In this document: positions 16,569 through 25,800 of the stretch, piece by piece
Numbering within the stretch: position 1 is the first letter of the stretch
Layout of the letters: every line of letters starts with the position of its first letter
Assembly (NCBI RefSeq): GCF_018919395.1
Contig: NZ_JAHLME010000001.1
Span: forward strand, 248,001-312,000
DNA: 64,000 nt
Direction: 5' to 3'
Source of the DNA: Geomonas azotofigens
GTDB lineage: Bacteria; Desulfobacterota; Desulfuromonadia; Geobacterales; Geobacteraceae
The notes under the pieces: generated by a model
What the model was told of the DNA's origin: nothing
The model's database searches: none
What the model saw: only the letters and a program-made list of their open reading frames with translations
Made by a program: the position numbers and the translations under genes

Positions 16569-17690
16569 TTACAACAGAACGAGATTGTCCCGGTGGATGA
16601 CGTCGTCGCCGTAGCGGAAACCGAGGATCTGCTCGATCTCGTTGCTCTTGTGGCGGCTGATCTTCTCGATCTCCTGGCTCGAGTAGTCCACGATGCCGCG
16701 TGCGAACTCGACCCCCTCCGGATCGAGGACCCTGACGCAGGCGCCGCGGTCGAAGCGCCCCTCCACCTTCGCGATCCCCGAGGGGAGCAGGCTCTTGCCA
16801 TGGGTGGCAAGAGCGCCGCGGGCGCCGGCATCGACGACGAGGCTCCCGGCGGGCTTGATGGTGAAGGCGATCCAGTGCTTGCGCCGGTTCAGCGACTCGC
16901 CGGCGGGCAGGAACAGGGTGCCGAGCAGCTCGCCGTTCATGACCCGGGACAGGTTACCCTCCCCCTTGCCGGCGAAGATGATGGCGGCCACGCCGGACTT
17001 CACCACCTTCTTGGCGGCGGCGAGTTTGGTCGCCATCCCCCCCGTGCCGACGTTGGTGCCGCTCCCACCGGCGCCGCGCTCCATCTCGCGGGTCACCGCT
17101 CCCACCTGGTGGATCAGCGTGGCGCTCGGGTCGGTGCGCGGGTCGGCGGTGTAGAGGCCGTCGATGTCGGTCATGATCAAAAGAAGCTGCGCCTCGACCA
17201 GGTTGGTGACCAGGGCGGAGAGGTTGTCGTTGTCCCCGAACTTCAGCTCGTCGACCACGACGGTGTCGTTCTCGTTGATGACCGGGACGATGCCGCAGGA
17301 GAGCAGGGTGTCCAGGGTGCCGCGGGCGTTCTGGAAACGGCGCCGGTTGGCGAGGTCGTCGCGGGTCAGCAGGATCTGGGCGACCTTGAGGTCATAGTCG
17401 GAGAAGGCTTCCTCGTAGGCGCGCATCAGGCGCGACTGGCCGATAGCCGCCGCCGCCTGCTTCTGCGGCAGGGTCCGCGGCCGGTCCGGCAGGCCGAGCG
17501 CCTGGCGCCCGGCGGCCACGGCGCCCGAGGAGACCACGACCACCTCGATGTCCCGACCGCGCAGCCCAGCGATCTGCGAGGCGAGCCCGTCGAGGAACGT
17601 CGGGTCGATGCCGTTCTCCTCGCTGGTCAGGACGCCGGAGCCGATCTTCACCACGATTCTCTTTACCTTCTTGAGCAGTTCCTTACGCAT
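16569..17690 (-). CDS. proB: Glutamate 5-kinase with PUA domain
   Basis: A 373-residue enzyme catalysing the first, proline-feedback-controlled step of proline synthesis. The amino-acid kinase domain runs to about 260 ('[10 protein letters not shown]', '[14 protein letters not shown]', '[18 protein letters not shown]', '[12 protein letters not shown]'). A PUA domain follows from about 280 to the end ('[13 protein letters not shown]...[13 protein letters not shown]'), which matches full-length bacterial ProB. The upstream 148 bp is free of genes. Confidence 0.96.
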   Translation of the reverse strand: MRKELLKKVKRIVVKIGSGVLTSEENGIDPTFLDGLASQIAGLRGRDIEVVVVSSGAVAAGRQALGLPDRPRTLPQKQAAAAIGQSRLMRAYEEAFSDYDLKVAQILLTRDDLANRRRFQNARGTLDTLLSCGIVPVINENDTVVVDELKFGDNDNLSALVTNLVEAQLLLIMTDIDGLYTADPRTDPSATLIHQVGAVTREMERGAGGSGTNVGTGGMATKLAAAKKVVKSGVAAIIFAGKGEGNLSRVMNGELLGTLFLPAGESLNRRKHWIAFTIKPAGSLVVDAGARGALATHGKSLLPSGIAKVEGRFDRGACVRVLDPEGVEFARGIVDYSSQEIEKISRHKSNEIEQILGFRYGDDVIHRDNLVLL

Positions 17691-17838
17691 GCCGCTTTCC
17701 GCCGATAATGTTTAGTAAAGGCAAGGATACTAACACGTTTCCCCACCCGTGGCAATTTTCTTAAGAAACAGCCGGGCTCAAACTCATTGACAAAGGCTGG
17801 TGCGGACTTTAGACTGAGCCCCAATTTCGAGGTGACTG

Positions 17839-18324
17839 TTGCTGAACAAAGAGCTCTGGAAAAAAAGGATCTACGGCATCCTATCGCTGGACAGCCATCC
17901 CGGGCACATCGCCGCCGGATTCGCGGTCGGCGTCTTCATCAGTTTCACCCCGTTCTTCGGCCTCCACACTCCTCTCGCCATCGCGGCAGCCTTTCTCCTG
18001 AGACTCAACAAACTGACCTGCATCACCGGAGCCTGGGTCAACACCCCCATCACCGTGGTCCCCATCCTCGGCGTGAGCTACAAGCTCGGGGCCTTCCTGC
18101 GCGGGCGCCCCATCAAGGACCTTCCCCTCGCCGGTGGGCTCGAGTGGCACAACCTCGAGCGCTACGCCAAGTCACTGATCCTCGGCTCCTCGATTCTCGG
18201 CTTCTTCGCCGCCATCATCGCCTACTTCCTCTGCTACTACCTCGTCATCCGCTTCCGCGCAAAGGACGCCGCCCAGGCCGAACTCGCCAAGGAGATGACC
18301 GAGGTGGGCGAAGAACTGGAGTAG
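17839..18324 (+). CDS. DUF2062 membrane protein
   Basis: A 161-residue protein with three hydrophobic stretches (about 22-50, 55-75, 108-135). 'PGHIAAGFAVGVFISFTPFFGLHT' and 'TGAWVNTPITVVP' are the signature of DUF2062 small inner-membrane proteins of unknown function, sometimes near lipid or glycan genes. It starts with TTG, supported by GAGGTGA just upstream, and no in-frame ATG is better placed. The C-terminus is an acidic soluble tail. Confidence 0.8.
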   Translation: MLNKELWKKRIYGILSLDSHPGHIAAGFAVGVFISFTPFFGLHTPLAIAAAFLLRLNKLTCITGAWVNTPITVVPILGVSYKLGAFLRGRPIKDLPLAGGLEWHNLERYAKSLILGSSILGFFAAIIAYFLCYYLVIRFRAKDAAQAELAKEMTEVGEELE

Positions 18325-18334
18325 CCAAAAAAAA

Positions 18335-18362
18335 TCGGGGGCAGTCCGCAGACCGCCCCCGA
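18335..18362. terminator. Bidirectional intrinsic terminator between the DUF2062 gene and pit
   Basis: A TCGGGGGC/GCCCCCGA stem. The minus strand continues with TTTTTTTT (complement of 18327-18334), giving a strong stop for the pit transcript. Confidence 0.85.
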
Positions 18363-18386
18363 CCTATTCCCGATGTCTCCCCCCCG

Positions 18387-19388
18387 TCACTTACCCAGGA
18401 ATGGCGACAACACGATGTAACTGACGAAGCCCACGAAGCCCGAAGCGGGGATGGTGATCACCCATGCCATGACGATGCGGTAGGCGACGCCCCAGTTGAC
18501 CGCCGAGATCCTCTTGGTCAGGCCGACCCCGAGGATGGACGAGGTGATCACGTGGGTGGTACTGGTGGGAAGCCCCATGGCCGAAGCGCCCAGGATGACC
18601 GCGGCCGACGCGGTCTCCACGCAGAAGCCGTGCACCGGCTGCAGTTTGACGAAGTCGTGCCCGACGGTCTTGATGATCCTCCAGCCGCCCGCCGCGGTGC
18701 CAAGACCCATGGCGATGGCGCAGGACATCTTGACCCAGTTGGGCACCTCGAAGGTGGCGATGGAGCCGTAGCTGACCAGGGCCATCGTGATGACGCCCAT
18801 CGACTTCTGGGCGTCGGCGGTGCCGTGGGAGAAGGCCATGACTGCGGCGGAAAGGATCTGCAGCTTACGGAACGCCTTGTTCAGGTTGTAGGGGGCCCTG
18901 TTCCTGAACGCCCACATCAAGCCGACCATGAACATGAATCCGAAGAAGGCGCCCACCACCGGAGAGATGACCAACACGGTGATGATCTTCTTGAGACCGG
19001 CCCAGTGCAGCGCTCCGCTGCCGGCGTGGGCCACCACCGACCCTACCAGGCCGCCGATGATGGCGTGCGAGGAGGACGAGGGAAGGCCGTAGTACCAGGT
19101 GACCAGGTTCCAGATGATGGCACCCAGGATACCGGCCAGCACCACCATCTGGGTGATGTTGTTGGCGTCGACGATCCCCTTGCCGATGGTCGCCGCGACC
19201 TTGGTGGAGATCATCGCACCAAGGAAGTTCAGGCCGGCGGCCATGAAGATCGCCGTCCTGACGGTGAGCGCGCGGGTGGAGACACAGGTGGCAATGGCGT
19301 TCGCGGTATCGTGGAAGCCGTTGATGTAGTCGAACAGCAGGGCCGCGCCGATGACGGCCACCAGCAGGACCAGTGTGACCTCAGGCAT
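18387..19388 (-). CDS. pit: PiT-family inorganic phosphate transporter
   Basis: A 333-residue integral membrane protein, probably a cation-coupled low-affinity phosphate importer. The duplicated family signature is present: 'FDYINGFHDTANAIAT' near the N-terminus, and 'GLPTSTTHVITSSILGVG' with 'VETASAAVILGAS' in the second half. 'GLPSSSSHAIIGGLVG' marks the first repeat. ATG 19388 overlaps the stop of the DUF47 gene by eight bases, which supports translational coupling. This two-gene layout is the standard bacterial DUF47-Pit pair. Confidence 0.92.
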   Translation of the reverse strand: MPEVTLVLLVAVIGAALLFDYINGFHDTANAIATCVSTRALTVRTAIFMAAGLNFLGAMISTKVAATIGKGIVDANNITQMVVLAGILGAIIWNLVTWYYGLPSSSSHAIIGGLVGSVVAHAGSGALHWAGLKKIITVLVISPVVGAFFGFMFMVGLMWAFRNRAPYNLNKAFRKLQILSAAVMAFSHGTADAQKSMGVITMALVSYGSIATFEVPNWVKMSCAIAMGLGTAAGGWRIIKTVGHDFVKLQPVHGFCVETASAAVILGASAMGLPTSTTHVITSSILGVGLTKRISAVNWGVAYRIVMAWVITIPASGFVGFVSYIVLSPFLGK

Positions 19389-19998
19389 TTTTAACCACCA
19401 CGCTTTCCAGGATGTTCGCGGCATCCTCGCACTTGTCGGTTGCGGTCTCCAGTGTCTCGTAGATCTCTTTCCACTTGATCAGCTGGATCGGGTCCTTCTC
19501 TTCGGCGAAGAGACGGCTGATCGCCTCGCGGCAGACGCGGTCCGCCTCGTTCTCCAGGGCGTTCACCTCGATGCAGTAGGCGCTGATCGGCTCGAGCTTG
19601 CCGCCCAGGACGGCGACGGTCTTGTCGATGGTCTGGCAGGATTTCAGGATCAGGAAGGCCAGTTCCTTGGATTCCGGCGTCGGCTTCTGCACGTTGTACA
19701 TGACGAAGCGCTGCGCGGAGGCGTCGATCAGGTCGAGAATGTCGTCCAGCGCGGCGGAGAGGGCGTAGATGTCCTCGCGGTCGAAGGGGGTGATGAAGCT
19801 CTTGTTCAGCTTCTTGATGATGTCGTGGGTGATGGTATCGCCCTTGTGCTCGACGTCCTTTATCTTGCGCTGGCTGGCCACAGGGTCGTCAAAGTTGTCC
19901 AGCATGTCCTTCAGGAGCTGGGCCCCTTCGATAATGTTGTGGGACATTTCCCTGAACATGGCGAAAAACTTTTCATCTTTTGGCATCAACCCAAACAT
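19381..19998 (-). CDS. DUF47/PhoU-like phosphate transport regulator
   Basis: A 205-residue, largely helical cytosolic protein of the DUF47 (YkaA, PhoU-related) family. 'DVEHKGDTITHDIIKKLNKSFITPFDREDIY' spans the conserved acidic E/DxxxD metal-binding repeats, and a second set is at 'ALENEADRV'. Members are thought to gate or modulate the adjacent Pit transporter. The genes overlap, so they act as one unit. Confidence 0.9.
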   Translation of the reverse strand: MFGLMPKDEKFFAMFREMSHNIIEGAQLLKDMLDNFDDPVASQRKIKDVEHKGDTITHDIIKKLNKSFITPFDREDIYALSAALDDILDLIDASAQRFVMYNVQKPTPESKELAFLILKSCQTIDKTVAVLGGKLEPISAYCIEVNALENEADRVCREAISRLFAEEKDPIQLIKWKEIYETLETATDKCEDAANILESVVVKNA

Positions 19999-20224
19999 TT
20001 AGTCCCTCCAAAGTCCCGGCCGCGGGCCGGCATCTAGTTGCAAACTGTGGAGATATAACATATCCCCGTGGAATATAAAACCATGAAATGAGTAATTCGT
20101 CCAAACTAATTAGGGAGATGCCGTTTACCACGAGGCCCCGTTTCCCTCTGGCCAAGCAGGCGCCCTCATGTATTATTTAGATTTAATTTTTTCACCACGA
20201 CACCTCCAGGACCGGGAGGCTTTC

Positions 20225-20920
20225 ATGAGCGGTGGAATCAAATGCTGGCCGGAAGCGGAACGTCCCCGTGAGAAGCTGATGCAGCGGGGCGCCTCGGCGC
20301 TCACCGAGGCGGAACTGCTGGCCCTCATTCTCGGCAGCGGTAACGGCGCCAGCGGCCGCAGCGCCCTCGACCTGGGGCGAGAGCTGATGCTCCGGTTCAA
20401 GTCCCTGCGCCGTCTGGCCGACGCCTCCTGGCGCGAGATCCAGCAGGTGAAGGGAATCGGGCCGGCCAAGGCCATCTGCATCCTGGCGGCGCTCGACCTG
20501 TCCCGGCGCATCCGGGAGAAGGAGCGGCGCCCCATCGAGTCCTTCGATCGTTTCACCTCCGCCGCCCAGGTCTTCGAACACCTGAATCACGAATACCGGG
20601 ACCGGCACACCGAGCAGTTCGTGGCGCTGCTTTTGGACGGCAAGAACCGGATCATCAGCCGGGCCCTCATCTCGGAGGGGTCGCTGAACCAAAGCATCGT
20701 GCACCCGCGCGAGGTGTTCAACGCGGCGGTGCGCCAGTCGGCGGCGGCCATGATCCTGTTGCACAACCATCCTACCGGCGACCCGACTCCCAGCCCGGAG
20801 GACCTCGAGGTGACGCGTCGCCTGTGCGACGCCGGGCACATCATGGGGATCAGGGTGCTGGACCACATCATCATCGGCGAGGACGAGTTTTACAGTTTCG
20901 CCGACCACGGCCAACTCTAG
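20225..20920 (+). CDS. radC: RadC/JAB-family DNA repair-associated protein
   Basis: A 231-residue protein with a helix-hairpin-helix DNA contact ('VKGIGPAKAICILAALDL', about 75-92) followed by a JAMM domain. 'EQFVALLLDGKNRII' is followed by 'HNHPTGDPTPSPEDLE', which keeps the HxH...S..D metal site. The role in repair is still uncertain in bacteria. ATG 20225 is preferred (GGGAGG six bases upstream) over a start 19 codons earlier. It is the second JAMM protein in the window, the first being fused to a DinG helicase at 1731. Confidence 0.9.
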   Translation: MSGGIKCWPEAERPREKLMQRGASALTEAELLALILGSGNGASGRSALDLGRELMLRFKSLRRLADASWREIQQVKGIGPAKAICILAALDLSRRIREKERRPIESFDRFTSAAQVFEHLNHEYRDRHTEQFVALLLDGKNRIISRALISEGSLNQSIVHPREVFNAAVRQSAAAMILLHNHPTGDPTPSPEDLEVTRRLCDAGHIMGIRVLDHIIIGEDEFYSFADHGQL

Positions 20921-20936
20921 CCGGGCCCGGGGCATC

Positions 20937-21083
20937 ATGACAACGACCGTTGCCCTGGTATAGTGGGCCTACTTCCTGGTAACCGGCATCTGGCCCATCT
21001 TCAGCGTCAGAACCTTCATGATGGTCACCGGCCCGAAGACCGACCTGTGGCTGGTGCAGACGGTCGGCGCGGTCCTGATTTAA
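20937..21083 (+). pseudogene. Decayed small membrane protein gene
   Basis: The frame begins ATG ACA ACG and hits an in-frame TAG at codon 9. It then continues with a sensible protein: W-A-Y-F-L-V-T-G-I-W-P-I-F-S..., 'MMVTGPKTDLWLVQTVGA', then TAA at 21081. The post-stop part resembles a family of short polytopic membrane proteins with a 'TGPKTD.WLV.TVG' motif. Those I recall are about 120 residues or more, so this is also cut short after about 48 codons. Confidence 0.5.
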
Positions 21084-21155
21084 ACACATCACCTCTACAG
21101 CCCTCCCCCCGGATCAGCCGGCAGGGGCGCCGCCACGGCGGAACAGGAGAACCAG

Positions 21156-21629
21156 ATGCGGAAAACGGTCGTCAAAAGCCAGATCCACCAGTACCACGAC
21201 AGCAGCGCGGAGTGGCTGGACCTCGACAGCATCGCGAAGGTCGAGATATCCTCGGAGGACCCCTCCCAGCCCATCGAATCGGCCCTGCAGCCGGTCGGCG
21301 CCCCAGGATGGCGGGCGGCGGAACCAGGACCGCAGATAATCCGCCTGCTGTTCGACACGCCGCAAAGCCTGAGGCGGATCTACCTGCTGATCAACGAGGA
21401 GGAGGTGGCGCGGACCCAGGAGTTCGTACTGCGCTACGCCCAGAACCACGGCCGGAACTTCCGGGAGATCGTGCGCCAGCAGTTCACCTTCGCCCCTCCC
21501 GGCACCACCACCGAACAGGAGGAGTACCAGGTGGACCTGGACGGGGTGACCACGCTGGAACTGGAGATCATGCCCGACGTCTCCGGCTCGGCGGCAAAGG
21601 CGTCGCTGGGAAGACTACTGCTGGCTTGA
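21156..21629 (+). CDS. Hypothetical protein, possible discoidin-like beta-sandwich
   Basis: A 157-residue protein with no signal peptide. The middle and end ('LRRIYLLINEEEVARTQEFV', 'FREIVRQQFTFAPPGTTTEQ', 'DGVTTLELEIMPD') have the strand pattern of F5/8 type C (galactose-binding-like) domains, though I cannot assign a ligand. GGAG precedes the ATG. It stands between a dead gene and a possible small membrane peptide gene whose putative start overlaps its stop. Confidence 0.65.
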   Translation: MRKTVVKSQIHQYHDSSAEWLDLDSIAKVEISSEDPSQPIESALQPVGAPGWRAAEPGPQIIRLLFDTPQSLRRIYLLINEEEVARTQEFVLRYAQNHGRNFREIVRQQFTFAPPGTTTEQEEYQVDLDGVTTLELEIMPDVSGSAAKASLGRLLLA

Positions 21630-21790
21630 CCAGGACAAAAAAAAGCGCCGAGAGGAAAGGAGGATCCATCATCGGCGCAAAAGTTGGTTTTCTGGCTAGC
21701 GGCATCTGCTGTGCCGCTTTGTCTTTCATTATTACAAGAGCGGTGCCAAACTCATGGATTGCTCAAAAAATTTTCAAGCTGCTGTTTTGA
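21626..21790 (+). CDS. Possible small membrane peptide (54 residues, TTG start)
   Basis: The TTG at 21626 overlaps the preceding stop (TTGA). The peptide has a positively charged start (TRTKKSAERK), one hydrophobic segment (GFLASGICCAALSFIITRAV) and a short basic tail. An internal GGAGG at 21658-21662 has no ATG/GTG/TTG after it, only ATC codons. An A8 run at 21637-21644 and a GCGCCGA/TCGGCGC palindrome lie inside. Base composition is AT-richer than the neighbours. It may be non-coding. Confidence 0.25.
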   Translation: MTRTKKSAERKGGSIIGAKVGFLASGICCAALSFIITRAVPNSWIAQKIFKLLF

Positions 21791-22074
21791 CGCTGTTTTT
21801 CCACACGCCCGATGACCGGTCCTGACATGTCGGCGCTCCAGCAACTGAACAGCCACGTCAGCCACCACACCTTGAAGACACCAAAAAGCCTTTACCTTCA
21901 AGCACTTTCACAAATTGAACAGCAGTTCAAACTTTGCACAGGCGTCAAAATCCCGTTATGCCTGTGTCAGCACGTCCCCCTCTCCCAGGGGGAGGGGGGA
22001 CCACCTACAAAAGAAAAGGCCGCGGGCGACCAGCCCCGCGGCCTTCATGTTCAGATATCCTCTGGCCCGCCAGG
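21791..22074. other. Gene-free AT-richer stretch with a terminator
   Basis: No supportable gene. It holds a CCCCCTCTCCC/GGGGGAGGGGG palindrome (about 21973-22002) and the terminator at 22016-22045. Confidence 0.6.
22016..22045 (-). terminator. Intrinsic terminator of the YdbH/YdbL-like operon
   Basis: An AAGGCCGCGGG/CCCGCGGCCTT stem followed on the minus strand by TTTTCTTTT. Confidence 0.85.
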
Positions 22075-22749
22075 TTATTTCTGCACCCACCGGTCGTTCG
22101 GCAATTGCACCCACCACCCCGGCTGGGCAGCTTCCCGCTTGGTCTCGGCGTAGGTGGCCGCCGCTTTACCCATCACCTGGTTGAGCACCTCCTTGCTCTC
22201 TTTTTGCTTCTGCAGCTTCAGGATAGCCTTGGCCATGCTGAGCACGACGGTCTTGCGGCTCTGGTTCTCGGCGGCCAGCAGGGCTTCATCCTGTGCCCCG
22301 AGTTTCCCCTTGGCGGAAGGAGGCGCGACCACGAGCCCCTGCTTCGAGAGCCCGACCGCACCGCTGGCGAAGAGCGCGTTCAGCCTGGGGAGCCGCTTGC
22401 TCATGTCGTCGTAGGCCTTCAAGACCTCCGGCATGCTGGAGAGCTCGACGGCCAGGGCGTCCGCGTCGGCATCGGTATCCGCGGCGTAGGCCTCCGAGAC
22501 CAGGGAGAACCGAGGCAGGCTGTCAAAAAGCCGACTCTGCGGTTTGTCCTGGGGCGCGGCCGGCGGCAGGCCGGGGGGAGGCGCCGGAGCGGCCGGTTTG
22601 TCGCCGCTCTTCAGGAGCATGTCGTCCAGCGACTTGTACGCCTCCTTGGCGGCCTTCTCGGGGAAGTAGACGTTGACCGTGATCACCGCGCAGGCGGCAA
22701 GGGAGAAACAGGCAAGGGCCAGCAGCAACTTGATCAATCTTCTGTTCAT
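22075..22749 (-). CDS. Lipoprotein with YnbE-like N-terminus fused to DUF1318 (YdbL-like) domain
   Basis: A 224-residue protein with a signal peptide and lipobox (SLAAC, Cys at about 20). Immediately after the cysteine comes 'AVITVNVYFPEKAAKEAY', resembling the short beta-strand of the E. coli lipoprotein YnbE. A proline-rich linker follows (about 50-75). Then comes a DUF1318/YdbL-like C-terminal domain ending 'QPGWWVQLPNDRWVQK', which parallels the 'PGEYVQ...GKW' ending of YdbL. In E. coli YdbH, YnbE and YdbL form an envelope-spanning phospholipid transport system. Here the large upstream gene is YdbH-like, so this protein probably combines the two small partners. Confidence 0.75.
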   Translation of the reverse strand: MNRRLIKLLLALACFSLAACAVITVNVYFPEKAAKEAYKSLDDMLLKSGDKPAAPAPPPGLPPAAPQDKPQSRLFDSLPRFSLVSEAYAADTDADADALAVELSSMPEVLKAYDDMSKRLPRLNALFASGAVGLSKQGLVVAPPSAKGKLGAQDEALLAAENQSRKTVVLSMAKAILKLQKQKESKEVLNQVMGKAAATYAETKREAAQPGWWVQLPNDRWVQK

Positions 22750-22816
22750 GGGATACCCCCGTCTCTATCGTTGGTCTTTTCCGGATATGGCACTTCACGA
22801 ATATAACACAGCGGGA

Positions 22817-25800
22817 TCACTCTTCCCACTTGAACTCCGGCACCGGCTCCGATTTCGCCGGCACCTTTCCGGCGGGCGGCTCACCGGTCGCGGGCTTGCC
22901 GCGCACGGCGGCCTCCTTGATCGACTCCAGCAGATGGTCCAGGGCGATCCGGTTCTGGGTCGGCGCGATGTTGACGTTCAGGTCCTTCACCCCGAAAAAG
23001 TTCGTGTTGACGATCTTCAGCGTGTTGAAGGTCAGGTCGCCCTCCTGCAGGGTCGCCTTGATCTCCGCCTCGTCGTAATCGCGGTCCCGGCTCAGGAAAA
23101 AGCCGCTCAGTTTCTGCTTGGCCAGGCGCTGCAGGAACTCCTTGCTGACCAGCATCTTCTCCCCTCCCCCCTCGCGGGCCCAGAGGTCGACGAACCCGGT
23201 CGTGCCCGCGACGCCGCCTCCCACGCCTTTGAAACTGATCACGCCGTCCACCCGCCCCGAGATGTACCCCTGAACGCCGGGGATGCTGCGGCAGAGCTGC
23301 TTCAGGCTGAGCCCGTTCACCAAGAGGTCGACGCGGTAGGTCGGCTTTTCCCTGACCGCCAGGTACCCGGTCCCGATAACTGCCCCGTCGTAGAGGGTCG
23401 TGCGCAGGGGAGCGATCTCCATGAGCCCCTGCGAGGCGCGCAATTGCAGGGTGAGTTTGCCGAGCTCCAGCGTCCCGAAGACGATTTTCCCCACCGTCAG
23501 CTGCTCACCTGCCGTCGGAACGGTGCGCAACTGGCCCAGCAGACGCGGGTAATTGGCCCTGCTGAACTCCCTGCTCTCCGTGGGCTGCGGCGCGCTCTTG
23601 CCGGAGAGGTCGAGGGAGACCGGGATCCTCCCCTCGACGCCGGTAACCGTCAGCTTCTGGGGCGCCGACTCCACGCTCCCCCCCTGCACGTCGATCCTTC
23701 CTTCCAGGAGTTGCCGGCCATCCCGAAACTCAAGGTTGCCGCTCGCGGTGATGGCCCCTTTCAGCGTCGCCTCCTGGATAGCCGTGGGCATCAGGTTGAC
23801 GGTGGCGTCGACCAGGGCATCGATGGGGGTGTCGGGGAGGGAAAGGCTGATGGTGCCACGACGTTTCGGGGAGAAGGCGGCCGCCACCTGGCCCCGCGCC
23901 CTCAGCGCGACCCCTTTGCCCGGCGAGAACAGCCCCTCACCGATGGAAAGGGTCCCCGCCGAGTAGCTCCCGGACAGGAACGACGAAGCGCCCGAGAGGG
24001 TGTTCTTGCCGTTTTTGGCCAAGGCCATGCTGCGCCCCTTGGTATCGAAGCGGCACTCGAGCCCCTTCTTTCCTGAATAGGTTCCGGAGCAGCGCAGCTC
24101 CAGATATCCTCCGGTGGGGCGAATGGTCGCGGTCTGGGGCAGGAAGGGCGCCAGTTGCCCCGCGCTTCCTTCCTGGAGCGAAGCCTTGAAACTGACCGCG
24201 GCATCAGGAGCAAAGGGACGCAAGGAGGCCTCCGCCGCCAGCTTCCCACCCAGCAACGAGCCGGTGAGTTCGGCGCGGCCGCCCGCCTTGGCGAAGTTGG
24301 CCTGGAGCACCGCTCCCCCTACCGGCCTACTCTTCATGGTGACGGCGCGGCAGGACAGCTCAGCGGCCCCCTCCAGCCATTTTTCCGTTCCCGCCGTGAC
24401 CACGCTTCCCCGGACCCGCCCCGACAGACCGGACAACTCGAGGTCGCCCTGGCGCAAGGCGCCCCCCTCCAGTTCCAGGAGGAGCGGGGTGCGCCCTGCC
24501 GCGGTCCCCGGAGGCGGCAGGCGACCGGCGATCCGGTTGGCAACAAGCCTTGCCGTCCCCAGCCGGGCCTGGACCCCATCGAGGGTGACCTTGTCGTCTT
24601 CAACGCGATAGCCGAAGCGGGCGTCGCCGTGCTGCGAGGCCAGGGTCAGCCCAGTTAGACGCGCCTCGCCAGAAGCCTGCCGGTGTCCCCCCTGCTGCCA
24701 CGCCTCGATGCTGACAGCGCCATCCTTGATGGCGATCGGCTCCTTGCCTCGCGTTCCCGAAAAATCGACGACGGCGATGCGGCCAGATAGCTTCAGGTCC
24801 TGCGCCCGCTTTCCGGTCAGCGCCACCGTCCCGGCCCCGGTGCCGGTGCTCGCCTGCAGGTTGTAGCGTTTCAGGAACGGGTTCAGCGAGGCGAGCTTTG
24901 TCTGCGCGATCCTCAGTGTGGCCGATAGCGGCTCCGGGCGTTGCAGATCGTAGGAGAGATCGCCGTCGACGGGGATGCCGAAAGCGCGGACGCTGAAGCC
25001 GCGGCTGTGCATCATCACCGGCTTCAAACGGGAGGAAAGGGCCACGTCGAACGGCAGGCGAAGGGCGTCGATGGCCGCCCCGCCCGCCCCGTGAGCGGCC
25101 GAGAGGGTCCCGACGGCGGCGACCCCGGTCCCTTTCCTGGACAGCGCGGCCTGTCCGGAGAGCCCTGCCACCAGCAGCTCACCCTTCCTGGAGAGCGAGC
25201 CATCCTGGAGCAGCAGATTCCCGGCGGCGCTTTCCACCCCGCCGGCACCGGTACCTTCCAGCCGCAGGGACTCGCAGCGCAGCTTCCCGGCAAGCAGCAG
25301 GCTGCGCCGGGCCTCGTCGGTGAGCAGCACGTTCAGCAGGGCGAGGTCCACCTGGTCCACCCCGAAGAGCAATGCGTAGCGCCGCTCCTTTCTCACCCCG
25401 GTCAGGCTCCCCTCGGCATGCAGCTGCGCCACGTTCTCGATCGCCAGGGTCGCTTCGTTCAGGTCCGCACGATCCTCGCCAAGGATGTAAGAGCCGTTGA
25501 ACTGCAGCGTTCCAGCGATGGGATAGCTGCCCCGGGCAGCCGGCAGCAGCACATCCCTGAACCGGAAGGTGCCCGAACTGCGCAGTTCCCCCTTGGCCAG
25601 CACCGCGTTCACGGTCAGCGATCCGCCGGCCTTATCCAGCGGCTGCGGGTTCTTCAGCTTCAGCAAAGCGGCGACCTTCCCTAGCGACAGGATGGGGGCG
25701 CTCAGGGTGAGGTCCACGGCGGCCTGGTCGCCCGGCCTGGCGGTCCCTTGCAACTGGTAGCGGTTTTGTCCCGCATCCTCGAAGGCAAGCTCCACCTGCG

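Noticed and set aside
20937-21083. Recoded stop (selenocysteine or pyrrolysine) in the small membrane protein
   Set aside because: The stop is TAG, so selenocysteine (TGA) is excluded. There is no sign of pyrrolysine genes, and the frame also ends early. Simple decay is more likely.
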